Assembly (NCBI GenBank): GCA_041395525.1
Contig: JAWLAH010000004.1
Span: forward strand, 124,001-188,000
From: CADEED01 sp020442965
GTDB lineage: Bacteria > Pseudomonadota > Gammaproteobacteria > Steroidobacterales > Steroidobacteraceae
Direction of reading: 5' to 3'
DNA: 64,000 bases
In this document: positions 43,696-52,280 of the stretch, piece by piece
Position numbering within the stretch: position 1 is the stretch's first letter
Layout: each line of letters opens with the position of its first letter
The notes under the pieces: model-generated
What the model saw: only the letters and a program-made list of their open reading frames with translations
Database searches by the model: none
What the model was told of the DNA's origin: nothing
Made by a program: the position numbers and the translations under genes

Positions 43696-45074
43696 AGCTT
43701 GCGGCTGGGTCGGTCAATGTCGTGGGCGCCGGTCTGTCTGGTGCGCTGCTCGCGTTGTTGCTCGCGAAGCGAGGGTTTCAAGTCACGGTTTTCGAGCGAC
43801 GGTCCGATCCGCGCCTGACGCCGGATGACTCGGGACGCTCGATCAATCTGGCGCTGGCCGCCCGCGGACTACGCGCCCTGGAGCGTGCGGGGCTCGCCGA
43901 GCGCGTCCAACCGCTCTTGATGCCCATGCGTGGCCGCGCGGTGCACGGCCTCGATGGCACGACCACGCTGTTGGCGTACGGCCAGACCCCGCGGGAAGTT
44001 ATTTACTCGGTCGAGCGCGATGCCCTCAATACACTCCTGATCGAGGCGGCTGCTGCTGAACCAAACGTCAGCTTTCGATTCGAACACGCCTGCCTGGGTG
44101 CGTGTTCGGCAGCTGGCGCGCTGCTGCTTCGTGATCGACAGGCCGCGTACGATCATGAAGTTGCGCTGCAACCCACGATCGCCACGGACGGTGCCGGGTC
44201 GGCGCTACGCATGTCACTCGCGGCCGCGGGCCATCTGACTGCGCGCGAAGTACTTCTCGATCACGATTACAAGGAACTGACCATTCCGGCGCGCTCGGGC
44301 CAGCATCTACTGGATCCGCACGCACTGCATATCTGGCCGCGTGGTGATTTCATGCTGATCGCGCTGCCTAATCCCGACGGCACGTTTACGGCGACGCTGT
44401 TTCTTCCCAAAGCTGGCGCAAGAAGTTTTGCGGCGCTGACGACGTCGGCGCAAGTCGCTGAGTTGTTTGCCGCCGAGTTCCCCGATGCGAAAGCACTGAT
44501 GCCGCAGCTACTCGATGAGTTCGCGGCGCACCCGCAAGGCATCATGGGTACGGTCTATTGCGATCGCTGGCACAGCGGCGGCGATGTGCTCCTGTTAGGC
44601 GACGCGGCGCATGCGATCGTGCCCTTTCACGGGCAAGGAATGAACTGCGCGTTCGAAGATTGCTCCGCCGTCGATCAATTGCTCGACGACAGCCGCTCCT
44701 GGTGTGAGCTGTTTGAGCGCTTCGAGGCCCGGCGCAAGCCGGATGCCGCCGCGATCGCAGCGATGGCACTCGAGAACTACGTGGAAATGCGCTCCAGCGT
44801 TCTCGATCCAGCGTTCGTACGACAGCGACAGCTCGGCCACGCCCTCGAGCGCGCCTTTCCGGATCGTTTCATCCCACGCTATTCGATGGTGATGTTCCAC
44901 CCCGAAATCAGCTACGCCGCCGCGCTGGCACGCGGCAACATTCAGCGCGAGATCCTGCAAACTCTCGATGCGGGCGGCCACGACGTTCACGGCTCGACAG
45001 CGCGAGCGCTCGTCGAAGCGCAGCTGCCGGCTCTCGGGACGTCAGCGCTGCCTGGGCTGTCAGCCGCGAACTGA
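43692..45074 (+). CDS. kmo: kynurenine 3-monooxygenase
   Basis: FAD-dependent hydroxylase. N-terminal FAD motif VVGAGLSGALLALLLAKRG, DSGRSINLALAARGLRALE, and the second FAD motif LLGDAAHAIVPFHGQGMNC with EDC. 460 residues, start GTG 43692 (GTGA overlap with kynU). With KynB, KynU and HaaO it completes most of the route from tryptophan to quinolinate; tryptophan 2,3-dioxygenase is not in the window. The C-terminal membrane helix of eukaryotic KMO is absent. Confidence 0.95.
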   Translation: MKLAAGSVNVVGAGLSGALLALLLAKRGFQVTVFERRSDPRLTPDDSGRSINLALAARGLRALERAGLAERVQPLLMPMRGRAVHGLDGTTTLLAYGQTPREVIYSVERDALNTLLIEAAAAEPNVSFRFEHACLGACSAAGALLLRDRQAAYDHEVALQPTIATDGAGSALRMSLAAAGHLTAREVLLDHDYKELTIPARSGQHLLDPHALHIWPRGDFMLIALPNPDGTFTATLFLPKAGARSFAALTTSAQVAELFAAEFPDAKALMPQLLDEFAAHPQGIMGTVYCDRWHSGGDVLLLGDAAHAIVPFHGQGMNCAFEDCSAVDQLLDDSRSWCELFERFEARRKPDAAAIAAMALENYVEMRSSVLDPAFVRQRQLGHALERAFPDRFIPRYSMVMFHPEISYAAALARGNIQREILQTLDAGGHDVHGSTARALVEAQLPALGTSALPGLSAAN

Positions 45075-45605
45075 ACGACGGCGAAGCGTCACGAAACTGA
45101 ATGGGTAGGCGTGCCGTTCGTCCGCAGCATGAAACTCACTTGCAACTTCCTGCCATTCGCGCGGATCGAGCGGCAACATTCGCGCGTCTCCCGCAACGTC
45201 CGCATGCACGCGCGTCAGGTAGATCAGATCGGCGTGCCGCAGCGCCTGGCTGTAGAGCGCCGCTCCCCCGATGACCACGACCTCGGTAGCGGGCTCGGCG
45301 ATTTGCAAGGCAGCGTCAAAATTACTAACGATCGTCACGCCCTCGGGGGCGAATCCACCGGCTCGCGACAGCACGATATTGTGCCGGCCGGGCAGTGGCC
45401 TACCAATCGACTGATAGGTCTTGCGCCCCATGATGACGGGCTTGCCGAGCGTCACTGCTTTGAAGTGTTTGAGATCATCAGGCAAATGCCAAGGAAGCGC
45501 GTTGTCGCGCCCGATCACGTCGTTCTCGGCGGCTGCGACGACTACAATAATTTGCGGCCTAGACTTGCCGCGCGACTGTGATGGAGTTCTCAGATCAGTT
45601 GACAT
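45060..45605 (-). CDS. folA: dihydrofolate reductase
   Basis: Reduces dihydrofolate. Motifs: VVVAAAENDVIGRDNALPWHLPDDLKHF is the family N-terminus, then PVIMGRKTYQSIGRPLPGR and VVVIGGAALYSQAL. ATG 45605 gives 181 residues with a 20-residue N-terminal extension. It overlaps kmo by 15 bases (convergent). thyA, its metabolic partner, is 4 kb away. Confidence 0.95.
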   Translation of the reverse strand: MSTDLRTPSQSRGKSRPQIIVVVAAAENDVIGRDNALPWHLPDDLKHFKAVTLGKPVIMGRKTYQSIGRPLPGRHNIVLSRAGGFAPEGVTIVSNFDAALQIAEPATEVVVIGGAALYSQALRHADLIYLTRVHADVAGDARMLPLDPREWQEVASEFHAADERHAYPFSFVTLRRRSVRG

Positions 45606-45667
45606 ATTGGCGCTGCCTGTGACCGCTGCACGCACGGCGAGCGGCGTACCTTTTTAGTCTAGCGGAC

Positions 45668-48600
45668 ATGATTGTACCGGTCGGTCGCACGTTCCGGAGC
45701 TGGCGACGGCTGCGGGCGTTCCTCGTTGTCTGTGTGCTGCTCGTAGCCTGGGCCGGCGCCGCCGTGGCCCAGTCAACACCGATCGCGCGCGCCGTGCGCA
45801 TCACCGGCAATATCAATTTCGTCACGACCGGTGGCTCACTGCGCACGCAACCCGACACCGGCAACTCGTGCCTCGTGGGCACCACCAGCAGCGAAAATCT
45901 CTCCGGTGTTCCGCCCGGTACGACGATACGGGCAGCCTACCTGTACTGGGGCGGCTCCGGCTCGGCGGTCGATTCAACAGTTACTTTCAACAGCTCGACC
46001 GTCGTTGCCGATCGCACCTTCACCGCTGTGTTCAATAATGCCGGCACTAGCTTTCCGTACTTTGGCGGCGTTGCGGACGTCACGCCGCTCGTGACGGGGA
46101 ATGGCAGCTACACCTTCGGCGGCCTCTCGGTCAACACCGGTGCACCACATTGCGGCTCGAGCGCCGTGCAGGCCGGTTGGGGACTGATCGTCATCTATCA
46201 AGGTGCAGCGGAACGGCTACGCGCGATCAATATCTTCGACGGCCTGCAGTTCTTCCGCGGCAGCTCGCTCACGCTCACGCCAGACGGCTTCCGCATTCCG
46301 CCGTCGAACATCGACGGACGGATCGCCGTCATCACATGGGAAGGTGATCCGGGTAACTCAACGCCCCTGAACGGCTTCAGCGAAAGTCTGACCTTCAATG
46401 GCACGGGACTCGACGATGGGCTGGTCCCGGCCGGATCTGTTCCGACGATCCAGCAGTATGACGGAACGATCAGCTCACAAGGGTCGGTGACGAGCTACGG
46501 CGTCGACGTCGATTCGTACGATATCTCTAGTGCGCTGTCGCCCGGACAAACGACCGCAACCACCAACTATTCGGCTGGCGGCGATCTGGTCTTGCTGACG
46601 GCACAGGTTGTGAGCGTGACTACCGAGCCGGTCGTCGATCTCGGCGTCACCAAATCCCACACCGGGGACTTCTCGGTGGGAACGCTGGGTACCTACACAA
46701 TCACCGTCAGCAATGCAGCGGGTGCAGAGAAAGAAGACAACCTGATCACCGTCACGGATGTACTGCCGAGCGGGCTGACATTCGTATCCGCGAGCGGCAC
46801 GGGCTGGAGCTGCAGCGCCAGCGGCCAGACGGTCAGCTGCACGCAGCCACCGCCATTGCTGGCCGGCAACTCGCTACCGCCGATCACCTTGACTGTTCAA
46901 GTGGCTGTGGCGGCGTATCCGAGTGTCACCAATCAAGTCACCGTCAGTTCCAGCAGTCTCGACAACAACGCGGCCAACGATTCGACCAGTGACCCGACCA
47001 ACGTGCGCGGGCCGGATCTTTCCACCTCCACCAAGACGGTCCAGGACCTGAACGGTGGCGAGGTGGATCCGGGTGATGTGTTGCGCTACACGATCAACCT
47101 GATCGAGAGCGGCGGTGTCGCAGCGAACAATGTCACCGTAACGGACGACATTCCCGCTAACACGGCGAACTTCAGCGTGACCACGCTGCCGGCCGGTGCA
47201 ACAAACCTATCGACCGGCGCGGGAACCGGCACGTTCGGCACGGGATTTCTCAACATCTCGGGCATTGCCGTTGCGGCGAATGGTACAGCGAGCGTCGTGT
47301 TTGACGTGATCGTTCCGTCAACGACCACTCCCGGTACGCCGATCGACAATGGCGCAACTGTTACCCAACCCAATGGCCCGGGCGCGAACCCGGTCGCCCC
47401 GACAGTAATCGTCTCGCCATCGCAGGTGCCGGGTGCCGGCCGCAAACCACTGTACTTGCGACGCTTGCCGTCGCTGGCGCTATCACGCAATCCACCGGCG
47501 GCGGCGGAGTCTGACGAATCGATCGCGGGCGGCGACTCGGCCACGTGGACGTTGACGCCGCCGTTGCAGTCGCCGATCAGCATACCGGCTAACAACATTT
47601 CCGTGCGCCTCTGGTTACGTCGCCGTGGCGGCGGCGGCTCGAGTCGCCAGATCAGCGTCGCACTCGCCAACTCCGTGACGGGCAACATCGGCAGTGACAC
47701 ACGCAGTTACACGATTCCGAGCAGCTCGCCAGCGGAGTTCCTGTTCGTCATCCCGAACGCAGCGGCGCTCAACTTTCCGGCCGGTTCCCTATTCACTTTG
47801 ACCATACAACAACTGTCGCCTGCTTCCAGCAGTACGTCGACGCGCGTCTATCCGAACGGCACGGGCGCGAGTGACTACTCGCGCATCGAACTCGATAGCA
47901 ACACCGTGATCAATGTCGATAGCGTCGACGCCTACGACGCGGCCTACTCGGGCGGCACAGTGCCCGCGTATATTACGCCCGGCGCCACAGCCTACCTGCG
48001 CGCTGTGATCAGCGATCCCTTCGGCAGCTTCGATATTGCAAACGCTGTCGCCAGCGTGGTGGATCCCAACAATACAACCGTGGCGAGCAACGTGCCGATG
48101 ACCAAGGTCGCGGATTCTGGTGCCGCAACGGCGACCTACGAGATTCCGTTCTTGATCCCGAACGCGGCCGCAGCAGGTATCTGGACGGTGCGTATCGTTG
48201 GTACCGAGGGAACAGAAGGCATCGTTACTGACTTGGGCGTCGGAACATTCGTCGTGCAACTGCCAACGCCGGCGCTGCGTGTCCAGAAGACCTCCGTCGC
48301 GCTAGCCGATCCGCTGAATAGCACTACCAATCCCAAGCGCATCCCGCGCGGGGTTGTAAGCTACGACATCAGTGTGACGAATACGGGGCCCGGCGCTGTC
48401 GATTCGAGTTCGCTGGTCATCACCGATAGCATCCCAGCCAACACAGCGCTGTATGTGTCGACGGCCAGCGGACTGCCGGTCGAATTCATGGACGGCACGC
48501 CGGCGAGCGGCCTCACCTACAACTATGCCACGCAGGTCAGTTACTCGAACCAACCCGCCGGCAGCGCACCGTACAACTACACACCGACACCCGATACAGA

Positions 48601-48715
48601 TGGTTTCGATGCCGCGGTGCGCGGGATCCGGATCGCGCCAGCAGGCACCATGGCCGGCACGACGACCGCGGGCCAACCGTCATTCACGATCCGTCTACGA
48701 GTTCGGATTGACTAG
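45668..48715 (+). CDS. large secreted protein with DUF11-type repeats
   Basis: 1015 residues with a signal peptide ending AGAAVAQ. Residues about 40-310 resemble the DUF3344-type beta domain (AAYLYWGGSGSAVDSTVTFN, WEGDPGNS). Two DUF11 Ig-like modules follow near 320-440 (VDLGVTKSHTGDFSVGTLGT) and 450-590 (DLSTSTKTVQDLNGG). A unique beta-rich part comes next, then another DUF11-like module at about 890-1000 (RVQKTSVALADPL). No LPXTG, PEP-CTERM or C-terminal membrane anchor is seen; the protein ends RLRVRID. Likely surface or extracellular; function unknown. Thr/Ser/Asn-rich composition differs from its neighbours. Confidence 0.85.
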   Translation: MIVPVGRTFRSWRRLRAFLVVCVLLVAWAGAAVAQSTPIARAVRITGNINFVTTGGSLRTQPDTGNSCLVGTTSSENLSGVPPGTTIRAAYLYWGGSGSAVDSTVTFNSSTVVADRTFTAVFNNAGTSFPYFGGVADVTPLVTGNGSYTFGGLSVNTGAPHCGSSAVQAGWGLIVIYQGAAERLRAINIFDGLQFFRGSSLTLTPDGFRIPPSNIDGRIAVITWEGDPGNSTPLNGFSESLTFNGTGLDDGLVPAGSVPTIQQYDGTISSQGSVTSYGVDVDSYDISSALSPGQTTATTNYSAGGDLVLLTAQVVSVTTEPVVDLGVTKSHTGDFSVGTLGTYTITVSNAAGAEKEDNLITVTDVLPSGLTFVSASGTGWSCSASGQTVSCTQPPPLLAGNSLPPITLTVQVAVAAYPSVTNQVTVSSSSLDNNAANDSTSDPTNVRGPDLSTSTKTVQDLNGGEVDPGDVLRYTINLIESGGVAANNVTVTDDIPANTANFSVTTLPAGATNLSTGAGTGTFGTGFLNISGIAVAANGTASVVFDVIVPSTTTPGTPIDNGATVTQPNGPGANPVAPTVIVSPSQVPGAGRKPLYLRRLPSLALSRNPPAAAESDESIAGGDSATWTLTPPLQSPISIPANNISVRLWLRRRGGGGSSRQISVALANSVTGNIGSDTRSYTIPSSSPAEFLFVIPNAAALNFPAGSLFTLTIQQLSPASSSTSTRVYPNGTGASDYSRIELDSNTVINVDSVDAYDAAYSGGTVPAYITPGATAYLRAVISDPFGSFDIANAVASVVDPNNTTVASNVPMTKVADSGAATATYEIPFLIPNAAAAGIWTVRIVGTEGTEGIVTDLGVGTFVVQLPTPALRVQKTSVALADPLNSTTNPKRIPRGVVSYDISVTNTGPGAVDSSSLVITDSIPANTALYVSTASGLPVEFMDGTPASGLTYNYATQVSYSNQPAGSAPYNYTPTPDTDGFDAAVRGIRIAPAGTMAGTTTAGQPSFTIRLRVRID

Positions 48716-49329
48716 CGCTTGCGCCGTGGAACAGTCGCGCGCCGCGCCGGGGACTTCTTGGCCGCAGGCTTGCGGCGCACAACGCGCTTTTCCGGCCACA
48801 ACATCGTGCCGCGACAGGATTTTGCGCCGCAGCGACACGCGTAGATCTCATCGACGTTGTCCGGATCGTCCTTCTCGCGCCCGATCTGGTAGTCGTAACC
48901 GAGCTCGTCGCCCGGCTTCAGCGCACGGATCGCCTCTATATACACGCGCCGGTTCTGAATAACCGACTCGCAGTTCGGGTCGCACTGATGATTGATGAAG
49001 CGCGCGGCATTGCCGCCGACACCGGCGTCGATCACGGTACGCTTGTCGACAATGAACAGAAATGTGTGGTTGTCGTTCTCGTCATGATCCGCGTAGCGCT
49101 GGTCGGCCACCTTGTGGGACACGCGGTCCCCGAGATACTCGATGATCCGCGTGCCTTTCCGGATCGGGGCCACGGCGAATACGCCGCTGCCATGCACCTT
49201 CGAGCGGCGTACCTTGATGAGAGGTGAACTGACGATCTTCGCGCCGCCGCGCAGGACTTCGTCGTTCTGGTTCGCGGGGACTTTCTTGCGTGACGATTTC
49301 GCTGACTTGCGTTTACTGACGTTTGGCAT
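48712..49329 (-). CDS. SET-domain protein-lysine methyltransferase with basic tails
   Basis: 205 residues. The SET domain (about 35-165) has SKVHGSGVFAVAPIRKGTRI, the ARFINHQCDPNCES motif (counterpart of eukaryotic NHSC) and DELGYDYQ; a post-SET CRCGAKSCRG zinc motif follows. The N-terminus (SKRKSAKSSRKK) and C-terminus (KPAAKKSPARRATVPRRKR) are histone-H1-like basic tails that could bind DNA. Bacterial SET proteins are known in chlamydiae and others; the target here is unknown. It is the third gene after lgt and thyA. Confidence 0.9.
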   Translation of the reverse strand: MPNVSKRKSAKSSRKKVPANQNDEVLRGGAKIVSSPLIKVRRSKVHGSGVFAVAPIRKGTRIIEYLGDRVSHKVADQRYADHDENDNHTFLFIVDKRTVIDAGVGGNAARFINHQCDPNCESVIQNRRVYIEAIRALKPGDELGYDYQIGREKDDPDNVDEIYACRCGAKSCRGTMLWPEKRVVRRKPAAKKSPARRATVPRRKR

Positions 49330-49332
49330 GGC

Positions 49333-50127
49333 TCACACGGCCACCGGGGCCTTGATGGATGGATGAAACTGATAGTTGCGGAACTCAAAATCCGCAAACT
49401 CATAGTCGAATAGCGACGCGGGTCGGCGCAGCAGCGCTAGTTGCGGCGACTGAAACGGCAAGCGCGATAATTGTTGCTCCACCTGCTCGAGGTGATTGAG
49501 ATACAAGTGGCAATCGCCCCCCGTCCAGACGAAGTCGCCCAGCTCAAGATCACACTGCTGTGCCAACATGTGCGTCAGCAATGCGTACGATGCGATGTTG
49601 AACGGCACACCCAAAAAGACATCGGCGCTACGCTGATAGAGCTGGCACGAAAGCCGCCTGTTAGCGACGTAAAACTGGAACAATGCGTGACAAGGCAACA
49701 ACGCCATCTGATCCAACTCGCCGACATTCCAGGCACTCACCATGATGCGACGCGAATCGGGGTTGCTGCGCAACTGTTCGACGACCTGCGCGATCTGATC
49801 GACGGGCTCACCATCAGGCTTGGGCCACGAGCGCCACTGCTTGCCGTAGACAGGACCCAGCTCACCCGCGGCATCCGCCCATTCGTCCCAGATGCTGACA
49901 CCATGCTCGCGCAAGTAACGCGTGTTCGTGTCGCCGCGCAGGAACCACAGCAGCTCATGGACCACGGACTTCAGGTGGATGCGCTTCGTCGTGACGAGCG
50001 GAAATCCCGCCCGCAGGTCGAAGCGCATCTGGTAGCCGAAAACGGCCAGCGTACCCGTTCCCGTCCGATCTTCCTTACGCGCACCGTGCTCACGCACGTG
50101 ACGCATGAGCTCGAGATACTGCCTCAT
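49333..50127 (-). CDS. thyA: thymidylate synthase
   Basis: Methylates dUMP using methylene-tetrahydrofolate. 264 residues, colinear with E. coli ThyA: DRTGTGTLAVFGYQMRFDL, the catalytic Cys in LPCHALFQFYV, RSADVFLGVPFNIASYALL and YEFADF near the end. Its start overlaps the lgt stop, a frequent order in proteobacteria. Confidence 0.97.
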   Translation of the reverse strand: MRQYLELMRHVREHGARKEDRTGTGTLAVFGYQMRFDLRAGFPLVTTKRIHLKSVVHELLWFLRGDTNTRYLREHGVSIWDEWADAAGELGPVYGKQWRSWPKPDGEPVDQIAQVVEQLRSNPDSRRIMVSAWNVGELDQMALLPCHALFQFYVANRRLSCQLYQRSADVFLGVPFNIASYALLTHMLAQQCDLELGDFVWTGGDCHLYLNHLEQVEQQLSRLPFQSPQLALLRRPASLFDYEFADFEFRNYQFHPSIKAPVAV

Positions 50128-50927
50128 GCAGGGTTGGTAGCCAGATTGCCGGTGGGCTCGCGGCGTTTGTAAGCCATGATCATGAGCGCTGCACCGATCA
50201 GCACCATCGGCGCCGACAGCACCATACCCATCGTGATCCAGCCGCCGAGCAGGTAGTTCAAGTGCTGATCCGGCACGCGCCAGAATTCAACCGTGATGCG
50301 TGCAAGACCGTAGAGAATCAGAAACAGCCCCGACGGCGCGAGCCGTGGTCGCGGTTTGGCTGTGAACCACCAAAGAATCAGGAACAACACCAGGCCTTCG
50401 AGGAGTGCTTCGTACAGCTGCGTGGCATGCCGCACTTCGCCGTTGACTTGAAAGCCCCACGGCACCGTGGTGGTCTTGCCCCACAGTTCGCCATTGATAA
50501 AGTTGCCGAATCGGCCGGCCATCAGGCCGAGACCGGGTAGTGGCGCGGCGAAATCGAACACGTCGGCGACTTTGCGTTTGCGGCGCACCGCGAAGATCGC
50601 AATCGCGAGCATCACACCGAGCAGGCCACCATGGAACGACATGCCGCCATCCCAAATCTTGATCGGATACCACGGGTCCTGCGCCCAGAAGCCCAGACCA
50701 TAGAAGAGCACGTAGCCGATACGGCCGCCCAGGATGACACCGAGCATCGCAAAAAACAGAAAGTCGTCGACGTCGAGCGGTTTCCAGGTCGAATTGGGGC
50801 GACGTGCCCGATAGCGGCCCAGCCACCACGCCGTCGCGAAGGCGACGAGATAGGTGATGCCGTACCAGTGCACCTTGATAGGTCCCAACTGAATGGCGAT
50901 CGGATCAAAACCGGGATATTGAAGCAT
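50124..50927 (-). CDS. lgt: phosphatidylglycerol-prolipoprotein diacylglyceryl transferase Lgt
   Basis: Inner-membrane enzyme that adds diacylglycerol to the lipobox cysteine. 267 residues, about seven membrane helices. Signature GRFGNFINGELWG near 140; HGGLLGV near 100 holds the essential histidine region; VHWYGITYL at the N-terminus. Serves the several lipoproteins in this window. Confidence 0.96.
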   Translation of the reverse strand: MLQYPGFDPIAIQLGPIKVHWYGITYLVAFATAWWLGRYRARRPNSTWKPLDVDDFLFFAMLGVILGGRIGYVLFYGLGFWAQDPWYPIKIWDGGMSFHGGLLGVMLAIAIFAVRRKRKVADVFDFAAPLPGLGLMAGRFGNFINGELWGKTTTVPWGFQVNGEVRHATQLYEALLEGLVLFLILWWFTAKPRPRLAPSGLFLILYGLARITVEFWRVPDQHLNYLLGGWITMGMVLSAPMVLIGAALMIMAYKRREPTGNLATNPA

Positions 50928-50982
50928 GGCGCGCGATTCTACCGTTTATCGGCCCTGGGCATCCCTAATCGTTCTCACGAGT

Positions 50983-52191
50983 TCAGTCGCGCGTGACACG
51001 GCAGAACAGCGTCTTGAGATAACGAGTCTCGGGGATCGCCGGATGGACTGGGTGGTCTGGCGACTGCCCGCCCTGCTCCAACACCTGCACGAAGCGTTCG
51101 CTCGAACGCGCGGCGCTTTGCAGTGCCATCAGCAGTTCTTCGGCGGTGAGATGATACGAACACGAATTCGTCACCAACAGCCCGCTGTCGTCGAGCAGCG
51201 CAAGGGCCAGTTGATTGAGCTTGCGGTAGGCCGCCTGTCCCTGCGGCGCATCCTTCTTGCGCTTGATGAAAGCCGGCGGATCGAGTATCACGACATCGAA
51301 GCGTGCGCCTTCGGTCGCCAGCGAGCGCAGCACATCGAAGGCATCACTTCGTCGGGTTCTGATCCGCACCCCGTTCACCATCGCGTTACGCTCGGCGTAC
51401 TCGAGTGCATGCGCAGACGAATCCACGCACAACGCATCGCTCGCGCCTGCGATCATCGCACTCACGGACCACGCGCCGACATAACTGCATACATCCAGAA
51501 CCCGTGCACCGGTTGGTAGATAACGCTGCAATCGCTCGCGATTGCGAGCCTGATCGTAGAACCAACCGGTCTTCTGACCATCCACCAGCGGTGCGGTGAA
51601 TGTCGCAGCCTTTTCGCGTACGGTGACATCACGTGGCACGGCAGCCGCGCCGGCCGCTTCGACGACGCGCGGCAATCCTTCGAGGTCACGCGCGCCCGTG
51701 TCGTTCTTCCAGACTAACCTGTGCTCACCAATTACGGCAGCGAGCGCACTCTCGATCGCAGGTCGCATAAAGTCCATGCCGACCGTGGAACTTTGTGCCA
51801 CGAGCAGATCGCCATACCGATCGACAATAAGCCCCGGCAATAGATCGGACTCGCCGAAGACAAGGCGGTAATAAGGCCGGGTGTACAGCGACTCGCGCAA
51901 CTTCAACGCCTGCGCGATGCGTCGCTGCAGCAGCGCATTGTCGACCGGCTGGTCCGCGTCGCGACTGACGATCCGCGCCGCGATCAAGGTGTTGGGATTG
52001 AGGTAGGCGAATCCCAAAAACTGGTCGCGATCGGTGTGCACACGAACGAGCGCACCACGCTCGAACTGCGCAAGGGGTGTCGCCGCCGTATCGATCTCAT
52101 TGCTGAAGACCCACAGGTGCCCAGCGCGCAAGCGGCGATCTTCGCCGCGTTTGAGCTTCAGAACAGGCGTCGATGTGGATGGTGTATTCAT
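50983..52191 (-). CDS. RlmI-like class I rRNA methyltransferase
   Basis: 402 residues. N-terminal PUA domain (LKLKRGEDRRLRAGHLWVFS), a middle domain with VDRYGDLLVAQSSTVGMD, then a Rossmann methyltransferase: LDVCSYVGAWSV (SAM site), DAFDVLRSLA and VILDPPAFIKRKKD (DPP catalytic motif), with NSCSYHLT near 355. RlmI makes m5C1962 in 23S rRNA; the GWFYDQARNRERL block fits that subfamily. Exact target not provable here. Confidence 0.88.
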   Translation of the reverse strand: MNTPSTSTPVLKLKRGEDRRLRAGHLWVFSNEIDTAATPLAQFERGALVRVHTDRDQFLGFAYLNPNTLIAARIVSRDADQPVDNALLQRRIAQALKLRESLYTRPYYRLVFGESDLLPGLIVDRYGDLLVAQSSTVGMDFMRPAIESALAAVIGEHRLVWKNDTGARDLEGLPRVVEAAGAAAVPRDVTVREKAATFTAPLVDGQKTGWFYDQARNRERLQRYLPTGARVLDVCSYVGAWSVSAMIAGASDALCVDSSAHALEYAERNAMVNGVRIRTRRSDAFDVLRSLATEGARFDVVILDPPAFIKRKKDAPQGQAAYRKLNQLALALLDDSGLLVTNSCSYHLTAEELLMALQSAARSSERFVQVLEQGGQSPDHPVHPAIPETRYLKTLFCRVTRD

Positions 52192-52280
52192 GCGTGGTTC
52201 CTCCGTGGCGAGCGAGCGCCATGACGAAGGCCCAGTGACGTATATTGATCTCCATTCTAGCGACCTCGGATGAACTTCGC

